From: Phyto melanocephala
Lineage: Eukaryota; Arthropoda; Insecta; Diptera; Rhinophoridae
DNA: 64,000 bases
Assembly: GCA_941918925.1 (NCBI GenBank)
Contig: OW799234.1
Location: 59,190,968-59,254,967, forward strand
Reading direction: 5' to 3'
Every line of letters starts with the position of its first letter. Position 1 is the first letter of the stretch. Of the stretch, positions 42,184-53,640 are shown in pieces. Both the position numbers and the translations under genes were made by a program. The notes under the pieces were generated by a model. That model was given only the letters and a program-made list of their open reading frames with translations. It did not search any database and was not told the DNA's origin.

Positions 42184-45100
42184 AATTGTTAAACTGACCA
42201 AAAGAATTAGTTTAGTTTACTTAACTTAACTTGACTTGACTCTGTTCTCTAGTAAAAAAACTCACTTGTCCCACAATCAATGGACAGACGTTAAGTGAAA
42301 GTGGAAATGGAATGTATCACTTACAAATGAATTATCAAGTAATAAGGCGGAAGTAATTGTCAGTATTAAACAATAACTAAAATTATAAAAAAAAAAATAA
42401 AAGCAAAAACAGAGAAGTAAATAACTTAAAGCCAATCAAATACTCTTTCATTTTTGGAAACATTGTTTAACATTTAAGATGTGATGTGTTTTGCATAATT
42501 TAACATTTCCAATATTTAATGGCCATTTTGTTTAGAATATTAAATATGTCTCGAAAAACATAGAAATTTATTTTGTAAAGTAGCTAAACTTAAAATTCTA
42601 ATTATACTTTGAATACGTGCTGGATTAAATAATCTTCCATTTTTTTACTCCTTTGTAAATACTTATTAGAAATATCATACGAATTTTATGATTGTCCTTG
42701 CAATGTGTGCGTTGCTACCACCTTCATCGGTGGCTGTCATTTACGTTGCCAAAGTCTAATGTACAATTTAAGTTATCAAGAGCATAAAATGGATAAACAC
42801 TTAATATATCAAAATTCAGCTTGTTATCATGAATGCATGAGTGTTGTATGTAAATTTTTATTATTGTTTCATTTATTTGAAACTTCACGTACTCGTTTTA
42901 TTTCTCTAACCTCCTCCATCACTACTTCTACTACATCTACTGCTTTGCACATTAATATAAAGAACCATATTTTAATAATTTCACTTGTATGGGACACATT
43001 TACAACAAAATGGTTTACAGGAAAAGGATGTTACACATACGGGTACGATTTGCACAAACTTAAAAGGGTTGTCATTTAGTAGCCAAATGGTATTTTTGTG
43101 GGATAACATTGCAAAAGCGACTTCAATAGAAAAAAACTGATTAAATATTTTTAGTAAACTAGGAAATTATCAAATGTTGTGTCAAAATAGAAAACTTAAA
43201 ACAAGAGAAATTTAAAAATACATGATATAAAATAAGTTTTTGAAAAGTTTATTCAAATAAAAAAATATTCAAAATTTCCGTCCGACTGTCGTCTAAAGTA
43301 TAAAATTTTGCTGAAAAATTGTTTTTTCCATCCCAAATATTTAGTGGTAAATATGTGCTTAATTTTCAACAAAATGGCATCTCTGTTTTAACTATTGCCT
43401 TTTTGGGGCAGCCATAAAACAGAAGAAACTCTCCCAAAGCCATAATTTGGTGATTTTCAACAAATTTTGTTAAGTATTCTAGTATATGTTTACATACTAC
43501 GTTATGTAAATACATCTGTATCTAATTTATCTCAACGACAATATATTCATATATGATTACTATAGATTTTATGAATTTTAAAATAAATAAATAAATGCTT
43601 TACAGTACATGTACATGGTGCAGATATGAAAAATCATAACGGGACATAAAATAAAGTTTTTTGTGTCCTCGCTTGCAGCTATAGACAAGTAAAACACATA
43701 GTGCTGTGATATTAAGGGAAAATTATCAGCTGGTTGGAAAACAGCAACAAAAAAAAAAAAAAGCATCGGAAATAAAACAGAAGTAGTTGCAGTTATGTTA
43801 AATTTAAATACTCATACCTAAAAAAGAACATTTCTACATTTCTAGAATATTTTCAATTTAATTTGAAATGAGCAGGAAATAGTAAAGATGGCAATGTTAA
43901 ATTTTAAACTACCAGAAACTAAATTAAAACAAAGCATAGCTATTTAGAATTTTCACACTTTGTAGCATTTTAAGTTTAAGCTCAATATACTAAAGGTTCT
44001 AACCTAAATCACATATCTTGGCCATTGGCGGAAAAGTAAACACTCCGTTGCTAAAAACAGTTTTTTATATAAAGGTTTGCTTTGTTTTCAAACCTTTGAA
44101 AAATTCCATATTCTTATATCATTGAAATAAATAAAAAAAAAATCAAGAAGAACATGGTGGAGAAAATCAAAAAAAAAATCATCAAACGTTAAGTTCTACA
44201 AAGGTACAAAGTACTTAAGTTTCACGGTTACTTACGAAAAGAGAGTTCATTAGCTACCAAAGGATTTAATTACTTACACTGTTAATTTAGCACCACTTGC
44301 GTTCGCACTGTTGCACAAGCCAACCATAGTTACTATTTTTAATACAACAACAGCAAATGCTAAAATCGTAAAAATCGTAAAAACAAGACTTTGGTAAAAA
44401 AGAAACAGAAATGAAGAAATAAAGGAAAAAGAAAAGTTTTCTAGAGTTTGGTTTTCAGAAAATTTTAAGTGTACAGTGAGAGCAATATTTAGGTAAATAA
44501 ACGAATGACTTGAAAAAAGATTATATTTCCTGATAAATTAATATTCATATAAATAAATTTAAATAGTATAAAACCTTTTAAATATGATAAATATTATGAA
44601 GTCATACTCCTATCATACCGTAGACAGAGCTGGACCTTTGAGCGAACCTATAACGTGCTACAAACCAGTACACAACTGGCTATACAGCACAAGGATGCCA
44701 GTTTGGTCTGCCCGGACAAAAATTGGAAAATCTTTTTATTTTACACACAAATTGGTTGGTTTGCTCGTTTTTCTTTTCTCAAAAAATATGTATAATTTAT
44801 TGCCATTTTATTAAAAAAAAAAGTGTAATATGGTGATCTTTTCTACAAAATAAAAATTTACCCGTTTCCAGGGCTGCATTTTCTAGTCTTTTTATAGCGA
44901 AAATTTTTTCACTTTTTGCACTGTACAAAATAAGAAAGTAGCGAGTGACCTGAGTAGTTATTTGCTTAATTTTTGTAGAAGAAAAGTAGAAAAGCTGACA
45001 CTGCGACAATATAACAAGTAAAACTATTATATTAGACCGTGTCGCTTCACCATCACGAGTTGAAATTCCCAATAATGGCTCTTAATTGAAAATTAATATT

Positions 45101-45829
45101 TTTAAAAAGTAATCAATAACAGGTTATAGCTAAGAAAATTCTGCACCACTAACTATCTTTTTCATTTTTCTATGTTATTTACTTTTCGAGTTGTGCGTTG
45201 TTAAAGTTGAAATTTTTTTAGGTTTTTGAATACAGTGGTAAAAATTTAAAAAAAAATTTTAGTAAAATTTTTATATTATAATAGCATAAAAGTAATATTT
45301 TTACAATGGAACCTTCAACCACAGGTATTTGAAAACTCAAATATGTGTCCCAGTTAAATATTTTTGTTATAGAAATATTTTTAATATTTTTTTGAAAATT
45401 GGTCTAAAAAACAATCATTTTTCACTTTTAAGTAGAAATTCAAATTCGGTTTCGGCCAGCTTGGGTAAAAAAAAAATTTTTTTTTAGTTTTATTTGATAT
45501 GTCTACTTACAAATCATATAAAAACATTTTGCAGGTTTTTTGCGATAAGACCGAAAAAAAATAGTTTTTCAATTTAACATCAAAGAAAAACTCGTGTATG
45601 CTTAGCAATGCACTCACTGTATTAATCATGTAAGTGTGTACATACATATGTTTGGTATGTAGTTTTGTTATTGTTTATTTTTGTTAATTTTCTCATTATC
45701 AATATTCCTATTTTTAATATTATTACCCAGCAGTTCCAAACTGAAGTTCCGTCTCTAATACTGGTAAAATAACATAGGACTTTGCCATGTACTTGTCATT
45801 GGAAAGGCTAATATGTAAAAGTAGTGATG
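42184..45829. other. Long AT-rich stretch, no supported gene
   Basis: An open frame at 42705-43079 (124 codons) has a few cysteines at its start but no splice or homology support. A region near 43275-43330 vaguely recalls DINE-B. Otherwise featureless. Confidence 0.45.
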
Positions 45830-46456
45830 AAATCAGATCAAAAATACAGGTCGAGTTCAGACAAAAAACCGGACTTATAGTTGACAAGCCAAATCCAGGG
45901 TTAGCAAACTCAAATGACGGGAATACAGCCAGACGTTTTTTCCAAAATCCCGAATTTTAGCGAAAATTACAAAAATCGACGTTGGACTGATCAAAAATTT
46001 GCATACTATTTTAGTTGCTATATCGTGCGGTCATTAGTTTAATGTTGAAAAATTAAGAAATTTTACTTTATCGACCGCAAAAAACTTTGTTGGAAAATAC
46101 CTATGGTATAACATGTCTCCCTCTTTACAAAAAGAATACATGGTTGGGAGATTATTAATCATGCACTGTTACCTATTGGTCAGTTATCAGAGGAAGCGCA
46201 GGAAGCTCGCAATAAAGATTTTAAATCATACAGAGAACATCTTTCACGGAAATGCAGTCGCAAAAAGTACAATGAAGATATTTTCAATAGATTTTTAATA
46301 AGATCTGATTCTCTTGTTAGTAATATGAGCAAACATTACAAAAAGAAAAGTAGCGTGTTACCACAGCAGGTATTGAACCTTCTAATATTACCTAAAATTT
46401 CTGAAGAAAATAATTCCGATGATATTTATTTTAGTGACCGCAAATATGGAGATTAA
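45830..46456 (+). pseudogene. Transposon-type ORF relic, class undetermined
   Basis: Across several frames the plus strand yields NDGNTARRFFQNPE, ILAEITKIDVGLIKKFA, a tyrosine-containing PWY-like stretch, then INHALLPIGQLSEEAQEARN, KDFKSYREHLSRKCSR, YNEDIFNRFLIRSDSLVS and QQVLNLLILPKISE. The blocks NDGNTARRFF and LPIGQLSEEAQEARNKDF recur in many arthropod uncharacterised, repeat-associated proteins as I remember them. I cannot place them in a named superfamily from sequence alone. Multiple stops and frameshifts show it is dead. Confidence 0.55.
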
Positions 46457-46548
46457 TAATATAAAAAATAAAACGTAAATTTTTTATAAATATTAATATT
46501 AATAAAAACTTTTTTAATAAATAAAGATTAGCATGACCTATTTCCGGG

Positions 46549-46735
46549 AAAATTTTGTATGGGGGCTATACGAAATCACTTACCGATCCCGTTGAATTTT
46601 TGTATTTTGAGTTACAAACCTAAAAAAATCATATGCGTCAAATTTCATTCATTTATCTTTCAAAATAGAGTTTGCGAAGCAATTTAAATATTCATACGGG
46701 CAGACAAACGGATATCCCTTGACTTAAAAAAAATT
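46549..46735. repeat. Old dispersed repeat fragment
   Basis: GTATGGGGGCTATACGAAAT, AAATTTCATTCATTTATCTT and GGGCAGACAAACGGATATCC have the look of common fly dispersed-repeat consensus phrases. Family not identified. Confidence 0.35.
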
Positions 46736-47329
46736 TTTTTTTTAAAATGATTTTTTTTAACTACTAATGACCCATTTAATACTACAAAATGAAAAAAATA
46801 AGTGTTATCTTTAACGCCTGAATTAAGAGCCGTTTTTAGCAATTTTAGCATAGCCTAGATTAAAGCTTATACGTAATTGTTTTTATTATTTACGACGCCA
46901 TCTTTGATTTTGAATGTTAACTAAGTAAACTCTATTCAGTTATTATACCCATACTCTTAAGCTCAAAAAAAAGTATACAACTATTTTTTTCGGACACCAT
47001 TTTGAATTTTATACTCTTTCATATTTTAATGTATTCTACTGATAAAAACCTTTCATTTGATTAGGGGGATCAAGGTTTTAAATTACTAAATTCGACACAT
47101 ACAGTTGTATATCCTTTTATTAAAAATTACGAAATAGAAAGAGATATACTAAATTTTCAAAGTAAATTTTAACATTTTTATTTTCATACCGACAAAATAA
47201 ATTACAATATTCATGGTTTAAAAAAAAAAAAACACTAAAACATTTCAAACTCCTTTTTTTAACTGTCAACAAAATTAAAGATATCCACTTTAATTATTTT
47301 CAATAAAAAAATTCAAAAGCTAAATAAAA
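46736..47329. other. AT-rich spacer
   Basis: Nothing recognised. Confidence 0.45.
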
Positions 47330-47886
47330 AAATATTTTAATTATTCTTGATTTACTTCACTAATAACTTTACTTAATTTATAACGGCTAGGCTGCGTTTT
47401 GACATAGAGTCTATTAGTTTTTGGCATGTCTCACTTGCAATGTTATGCTTCCTTTACTATTGCCCACAGTAGATCTTTATTAGTTGCATATTTTCCCCTA
47501 ACTATCCGAAACAAATTCTCAATTGGAATTAAGTCTGGTGACTTCGCAGGCCAGTTTAAAATCCTATATAGTTAAGCGGCATTTCCTATTCAGCGTAAGG
47601 CATCATATAGAAGTTTAGTTGATTTGTATAAAAACAGAATCCATTCTGTCTTCTATCTGAAATGTAGGCCCAACTCAATTGTAAGAAAAGCATCCCCACA
47701 CAATTACATTTCCGCCACTTGTTTAATATTTTTTATAGTGTATTGAGGGTAAAATTCGCTGTTGGCTGGTATGAAAATACACAACAAATATATAGCTAGA
47801 TTTTAACATTGTAAACCTTTTTCAAGAGGAATAAGAACAGTAAAATCTTGAATGACTGGGTGGCTCTATTATGTGGAGCACCACTG
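47330..47886 (-). pseudogene. Tc1-like transposon relic
   Basis: The minus strand begins with a TIR-like end CAGTGGTGCTCCACATAATA at 47886. It then shows GGNVIVWGCFSYN, VGPTFQIEDRMDSVF, MMPYAE, and, after a deletion, NWPAKSPDLIPIENLFRIV with the third catalytic D (SPD-x-NPIE type), KDLLWAIVKEA and CQKLIDSMSKRSLAVI. The segment that normally holds QQD-x-DPKHT, the second catalytic aspartate, is deleted. Stops and frame changes are common. The second TIR was not found. Confidence 0.77.
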
Positions 47887-48149
47887 AATATACATTTTAC
47901 CTTATTTTTTTTATAATTTATTGTATATAATTTTTCTTGTTTTGTAATCTGACCTCTCTGTTGTCCAAAAACGCCAAAAAATTGTTTTTTAATTGTAAAT
48001 CTTATATCTCAGTTAGTTTCAACCCAAATTACTAGCTTTTCTTAGCAATATTTTTCGACACTGCCGTTTACAATTTGGTGTCTTCAGATTGTCCAAAAAC
48101 TAAATAATTACGAGCTTTTATAATTTAAATTATTTATATTTATTTTTCT
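47887..48149. other. AT-rich spacer
   Basis: Nothing recognised. Confidence 0.4.
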
Positions 48150-48510
48150 TATTTATTTTTACTTTTGCCTATAACTTTGCCAATTAGGGACTGATTTGTC
48201 GTGAAAGTATCTTAGGGCTATAAAATATTGTTTCATGGTAAAAATACGGGATAAAACAGAAGCTGACGTGTTTATTTGTTCATATCTCAAAAAGTTATAG
48301 AGCGACTGTGCTGGATCTGTTCTATATGTGGGGCTATTAAAAGCCTTTTTCAACCAAAACACAGACTGGTAGACATTACTCAATCGGCTCCCCTAGACAT
48401 AAGCTTTCAGAAAATATATACTTTATGGAATAGAAAATTAATATTGCAGAAACTACAAACGAAGTGCCCTCGACACTATAGGCGGAGGGTGAAAAAATTT
48501 GTATTCAGTT
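48150..48510 (-). repeat. DINE-A relic
   Basis: TTTATTTGTTCATATCTCAA, AATCGGCTCCCCTAGACATA, GCTTTCAGAAAATATATACT and GGCGGAGGGTGAAA follow DINE-A order up to its end. The 3' hairpin is lost. Confidence 0.65.
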
Positions 48511-49073
48511 GACATCAGAATTCTTTGAGATAATTGGTTCTAGAAATCGTTGCTGCTAAAAATGTACTCTTTTATGTGCGGTGTGGCAAGTGGTGCTATT
48601 TTCCTGATACCACATGTCGTCCATATCCAGTGTTGCCAATTCTTGGTGGCAAAGAATTTTTAATAATTTTTTTTTAAAAATAAGATCCTCATATTTAATA
48701 ATCGCATCAGTAAAATATCAGAGTGGCCACTTGCGCAAAGATAATTACACTAAAATAAAAAAATGTATTCTTATTGAGACACCCTTTACATAAACATACA
48801 TATAATATTTGTAATAGACTATTTGGACTATGAACCATTCCCATTGCAGTAGGAAACAGTACTTCATCCAACATCTTTAAAAACTTACTACATTTAAAGC
48901 ATGCTTAATAAAATAGTAAGATAATAAAACTATATTAACATGCACTCTGACATCAGTCTTCAGCTTTGTTCTAATCAAGGCATATTTTTTCATCAGGTAG
49001 TCCTATTTGAAACTTCAGCTGTCAAAATTCATAGATAAAAAACATTTTTTTCTGTTCTCTTATTTATTTTAAA
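48511..49073. other. AT-rich spacer
   Basis: A short GC-richer patch near 48575-48660 has no open frame of note. Confidence 0.45.
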
Positions 49074-49676
49074 CTAGAAAAGCCCGGCGCGCGTTGCTAC
49101 GCCCCTTAATAAATAAAAATGCATTCTGAATTCAAATTGAATATCAAGTGCAAAAAGCTAAAAATTTAAAATTTTTTTAATGGGCGCGGTACTGCCCACT
49201 TTTCTAATCAAGAAATTGTATAGTCATGACAGCTCAAAGTTTCACAAAAATCGATCCAGAGCAAGTACCTCAAAATTATAACTTTTTTTATGGGCGTGGC
49301 CTGCCCACTTTTCTAATCACGAAATTATATAATCATGACAGCTCAAAGTTTCACAAAAATCGATCCAGAGCAAGTACCTCAAAATTATAACTTTTTTTAT
49401 GGGTGTGGCGCCGCCCACTTTTCTAATCACGAAATTATAAAGTCATGACAGCTCAATATGTGTGCAAAGTTTCAGAAAAATCGGTCAACTGCAAGTAGCT
49501 AAAAATTATAACTAATTTTTTATGGGCGTTGCCCCTCCCACTTTTCTTAACCCATAAACACTCCCTGGAATGTGTGCAACAACTTGCCAAAGTTTGAGTC
49601 CGATCGGTTTTACAGTTTCGGAGTCTATAGCTAACACACACACACAGAGTTTCACTTTTACATATATAGATATAGA
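49074..49676 (-). mobile_element. Complete non-autonomous Helitron
   Basis: Read on the minus strand it starts TCTATATCTATATATGTAAA after A and ends GCGCGCCGGGCTTTTCTAG before T, so both canonical ends (5' TC, 3' CTAG, A|T target) are present. The GACTCCGAAACTGTAAAACC phrase near the 5' end is typical of fly Helitrons. The interior is four tandem units. No coding capacity. A different family from the Helitron at 2780. Confidence 0.8.
49160..49560. repeat. About 110-bp tandem repeats inside the Helitron
   Basis: The phrase ATGGGCG-x-GGC-x-GCCCACTTTTCT recurs at about 49180, 49290, 49400 and 49522, each followed by TCATGACAGCTCAA and TTTCACAAAAATCG (or variants). Each unit carries a GGGCG box with an inverted GCCCAC partner. 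Confidence 0.85.
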
Positions 49677-52255
49677 TGTCAAACTTCATTAATAACAAAT
49701 ATAAACTGAAAGATTACTTCCGTACTGCGATTACCTGATAAATGAATATGTCTTATTTCTTATTTAATTTAAATTTCGTTCAGTGTCACAAAAAGTCAGT
49801 CTGTTTAATTTTTAGGTTTAATAAAAAAAAACGAACATAAATAAAATGTTGACGATATGTACTTTAACGAAAAACATCTTTGTGGAAGGACCGAGTGGAA
49901 GCCATTTTAACTTTTAAGACGATACTTAAAAAGAAAATGTGCACAAGACAACATGAAACAGCATTTAATTAGTGATGTGCGAAACTGCCGCTGTTTTTAC
50001 ACTTTTATAAATTTTGTTTACGAAAAACTAAAAAGTGTGATAAAACGGGATAGTAGTATGTGTACAACACTACATATAAATAAAAAAAATTTCCTTAAAA
50101 TACTTTAACAATGTAAAATCTTAAAAATTAAAGTAAAATAAGTAGAATAAGTAGAATAAACTAACATCAAATAAGACCTAAAATAAATCTTTCACCATTC
50201 AATAACTTGTCTGAAAAGAGAACATGATATGAAATCTACGATTAACCCCAAGAAAATGGGAGAAGGGGTATGGAACATTAACGAATTTGTTGTTGCAATG
50301 ACAGCAAATAAATTTTACCCAAGGGGGTAATCGATAGAAAAAAGAATAGAAGAAAATAACGTTTGCAATACAAATCTGATGCCCCTCCCATGTTGTAACA
50401 TAATCTTAGAATATGATGATGATGATGTAATCATCTGGTTTATAGTGTATAAGTGTAGTGCCGACCTTCTTAACCCATTATAAATTTTATTGTTCTTCTG
50501 CAGAGATTTGTAAGAGGTTTTTTTGTAAAAGGGAAAGAGATAAAAAGAAAGTTCTTAAATGTTTTAGGTGTCACATTGCGAAATGCGTTTCCAATTGCCA
50601 TTTAATCGTTTCAATTTAGAAAATAAATTGCTTTTTTTTTCATCTAAACTACAGATTTATTTATTGGTAACAAATTACGCTTACAACATTACAAACATTA
50701 AATTATATTTAAGTGTCTTAGACAAACCTTAAACATAATGATTGAAATAGAGCGAAAGAAACTAAACAAATACCAAAAACTTGTAATAAAAAACTGCAAT
50801 AAACAATAAAATCGCAATAATGGCATACAAACAAAATTAATTTTGCAATTTATGTCTTTTTTTTTACTTTTTGTTATCTTTTGCTTTTGTTTCAAATATT
50901 TGAAGACAGCCGGCAATCGTTATTATGACAGTTTGCAATCAACACTAAACTACTACTTTAATAAATAAAAAAATACATAAACCGCATAAGTAATAAAATG
51001 AATACACACATACATACAAACATACCTACAATGAACTTAAAAAAAAATCAACTAAAAAACAACAGGCTTGTGTGTCTCTTAAAACCGACATGGAGTTCTG
51101 AAAGTAGTCCTTGCATGAGCTTAAGTTATACAAATATTATTGACTGACTGAGAAATGAATGACTGAGTAAATGAATAAATGTATATTTTATTTTATGTCT
51201 TGTATCTGTATTAAGCCGCACTATAATATTTAGTATTTACGAGTTGTATTTATGTATATGAATACGTTTAGTTTAACACATGTGTTTTATGTATGAATAT
51301 AAATTGTAAATATTGTGTGGCATACATACATGAGGTTAAGTGGTAATTGCCACAATTTTATTTGCACTTATTTTGCGGTTAAAACGACGGTTTTATACAA
51401 TTCAATACAAATGTGTACTTTTTAACTACATGGTTTGTTCTTTATGAGAAACAGTTGTGGAAAAAACTATAGTAAATGCGTTGCTACCCACAAAAAACAT
51501 ACATGGAAATGCATAAATTTGCCTAAATTGATTGCATACGAAAGGACACTAAAAATACTGCCTATTATTCGCAGTAGACCAATAGAGAAAAATCTGTTTT
51601 GTTAGCTTTTATTTTTTGGCTTTTTGGCAATGAAGTTTCCTTGAAATATGCACCAGACGTGATTCAAAACTTAATATGAGATACCACTAGTAAATAGCAA
51701 ATTAATTCAAGAGCAGCGGGAACGGTATCACTCATTCAAAGAAAAGTACTCTTGTTGTCATATCAAGAAAAGTTTAATCACTATTTAATTACAATTTTTT
51801 CTTTCAGCAAGGATCGAAACAGTACAAGTAAAACTTTTGATATAACAAATCTTTAAATTTGGTTCAATTGCTTTGCTTTTTGGTGAATGTAATATATAAT
51901 TCTTAATTATCCTATATTTAAATTAGCTTATTTAGACAAAAAAAATTTATTTTTCTTTTTAGGTAATTACCAGTCATTTTGATCTCTGTTTGTAGTATTA
52001 AGAAAAAAAACTGCAAACATTTACAACAATTAAATAATTTTTTTTTTTATTTTTTAATAATTAGTCTTAACAATTTTTGACTTAAGTTTTCTTGTTTCAG
52101 CACACTCACGCTTAAAATTACCAAACTTCACAGTCACAAAGTTTGAATACTTTACCTGTAACAGGTTTTTAGAAAAGCAATAGTACAATTGACCTTAAAA
52201 AACGTTATAAAATTCACTACGCGCTAAACTGTCAATTAAAGTCTATATGACACCA
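49677..52255. other. Long AT-rich stretch, no supported gene
   Basis: ATG repeat near 50414-50426 and CATACATA runs near 51008. A possible tiny exon after TTTTTTCTTTCAG (51807) would encode only QGSKQYK before a stop, too short to call. Confidence 0.45.
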
Positions 52256-53640
52256 CATGACTCCATAGCTTTGGTATCTTATAGAATAAGTCTAAATAGA
52301 TATTATATTCTCCACGTAGGCAGATCGTTCGGTCTGATATACTGAAGTTATCTAGTATACGTTAGCTAAAAATGGCCATATACGCCTGATATCAAAGAGA
52401 TTTAAACAAGTCATGACACATGTCTTCAGCTCATTCAAGATAGTTCCTAACGAAATTTGGACAGCACTTGCATTGGAGATATTTAAGGCATATCCATTTC
52501 AGGCTCACTCATTACCATAGTAACAGCCACTACAGACCCAGACTAGAGCAACATCAATTAGTTGGACAATTCCTTAAGACACTTTCCAGCATTGACCAAC
52601 TAATTTATACGTGCTTATACGTGAATGATGTAAGTGTCAAGAGTGCCGCCTGATTGTCAACGAAAATACCAATATTCCCTTTAATATTCTTGTCAATATT
52701 ATACCTACCAGAGAGCAAATATTTTAGCCTGATACTCTACATTGATTCTGAAAGCTGAATGAGATCTGTATCCCCAGTTTCAATCGAACACACCGGATAC
52801 GGATCCACAGCCCATCTTGGAACCCATTGATCCTGGTCTCGAAGCACCCTAGAAGGTCACCCGTTTGCCATTCACTTCTGAAGAGTATTAGAATCCAAAA
52901 CACCCTGTCAAAATCCATATAGGAGTGACATGATCACTAATTTGGTTTAGGATGGAAGGTAGCTCGGCCAAATTTCCCGCATGGCGAAAATTTTTTAATC
53001 TCCAATACCCAGATGTCTTAAGTCTTATTGCACTACTTGCAAATAGGGCCGTAATAAATATAAATTTCTATAGGATAATGTTGCAGCAAAGTATTCAGTG
53101 CCTCTGACTAGTTAAAAATGCAATAGTAATTCAAATTCATGCTGATCGTTGGATTCTGCACAACTGGTCTATAACATATGTGACCATAATTGCAGTCCAC
53201 TATAACAGAGATCCGTAAGTAAAACTTATACATATACATCGACTTAACACCGATACGAATGAATCAACATTTCACACAAAACATCTTACAATATGTGTAG
53301 ATAGCTTTCGTAGCTTTCTACGCTCTATGTTGGATGTTCAGTTTTGAATACAATTTCAAATAATATTCAGAATAATATCAAAGTATTTTTCCCTGTCCGA
53401 TAGAGGAATTTCGCAGTTCATCATTTTCCGTACTACAAAGCTTTAAATCTTGGTCCCCGTTATGAACAATACCAGTTCCGTTTTGCATCGATTTACCCCT
53501 AGACCGATTTCCGTGTCCCAAAGACAGTGATTCCAAGGCATCGGATATGATATTACTTATTACCTCCGTAAAGATACCAGTAGCATTATTAAGTATTAAG
53601 TTCTTCATTTGCCGACGTTTTGTCATTGTATAGAATCTGA
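52256..53640 (-). pseudogene. Old non-LTR retrotransposon: RT end plus RNase H
   Basis: The minus strand, through many frame changes, gives LWDTEIGLGVNRCKTELVLF (a conserved RT block, GLGVN-x-KTELVLF). Further blocks are LSDREKYFDIILN (KYLGVILD-like), LCRIQRSA (thumb LQR-x-A), then GSKMGCGSGSG-like and TGDTDLIQLSESM with QAEIFAL (RNase H). The last legible blocks are YKLVGQC and IVQLIDVALVWV with YYGNE-x-A (the WVPGH-x-GNE-x-AD motif). The order RT-thumb-RNase H matches the R1/I-type elements. Decay is heavy. It is not the same copy or subfamily as 29363-30768, whose CCHC end is missing here. Confidence 0.72.

Noticed and set aside
42705..43079. 124-codon open frame with cysteines at its start
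   Set aside because: No acceptor, donor or homology; later part is low-complexity Thr/Ser/Ile.
43275..43500. Possible additional DINE-B relic (TCCGTCCGACTGTCG)
   Set aside because: Only one motif matches and the order of other blocks is not kept.
51795..51832. Possible micro-exon QGSKQYK-stop
   Set aside because: Seven codons with no upstream partner.
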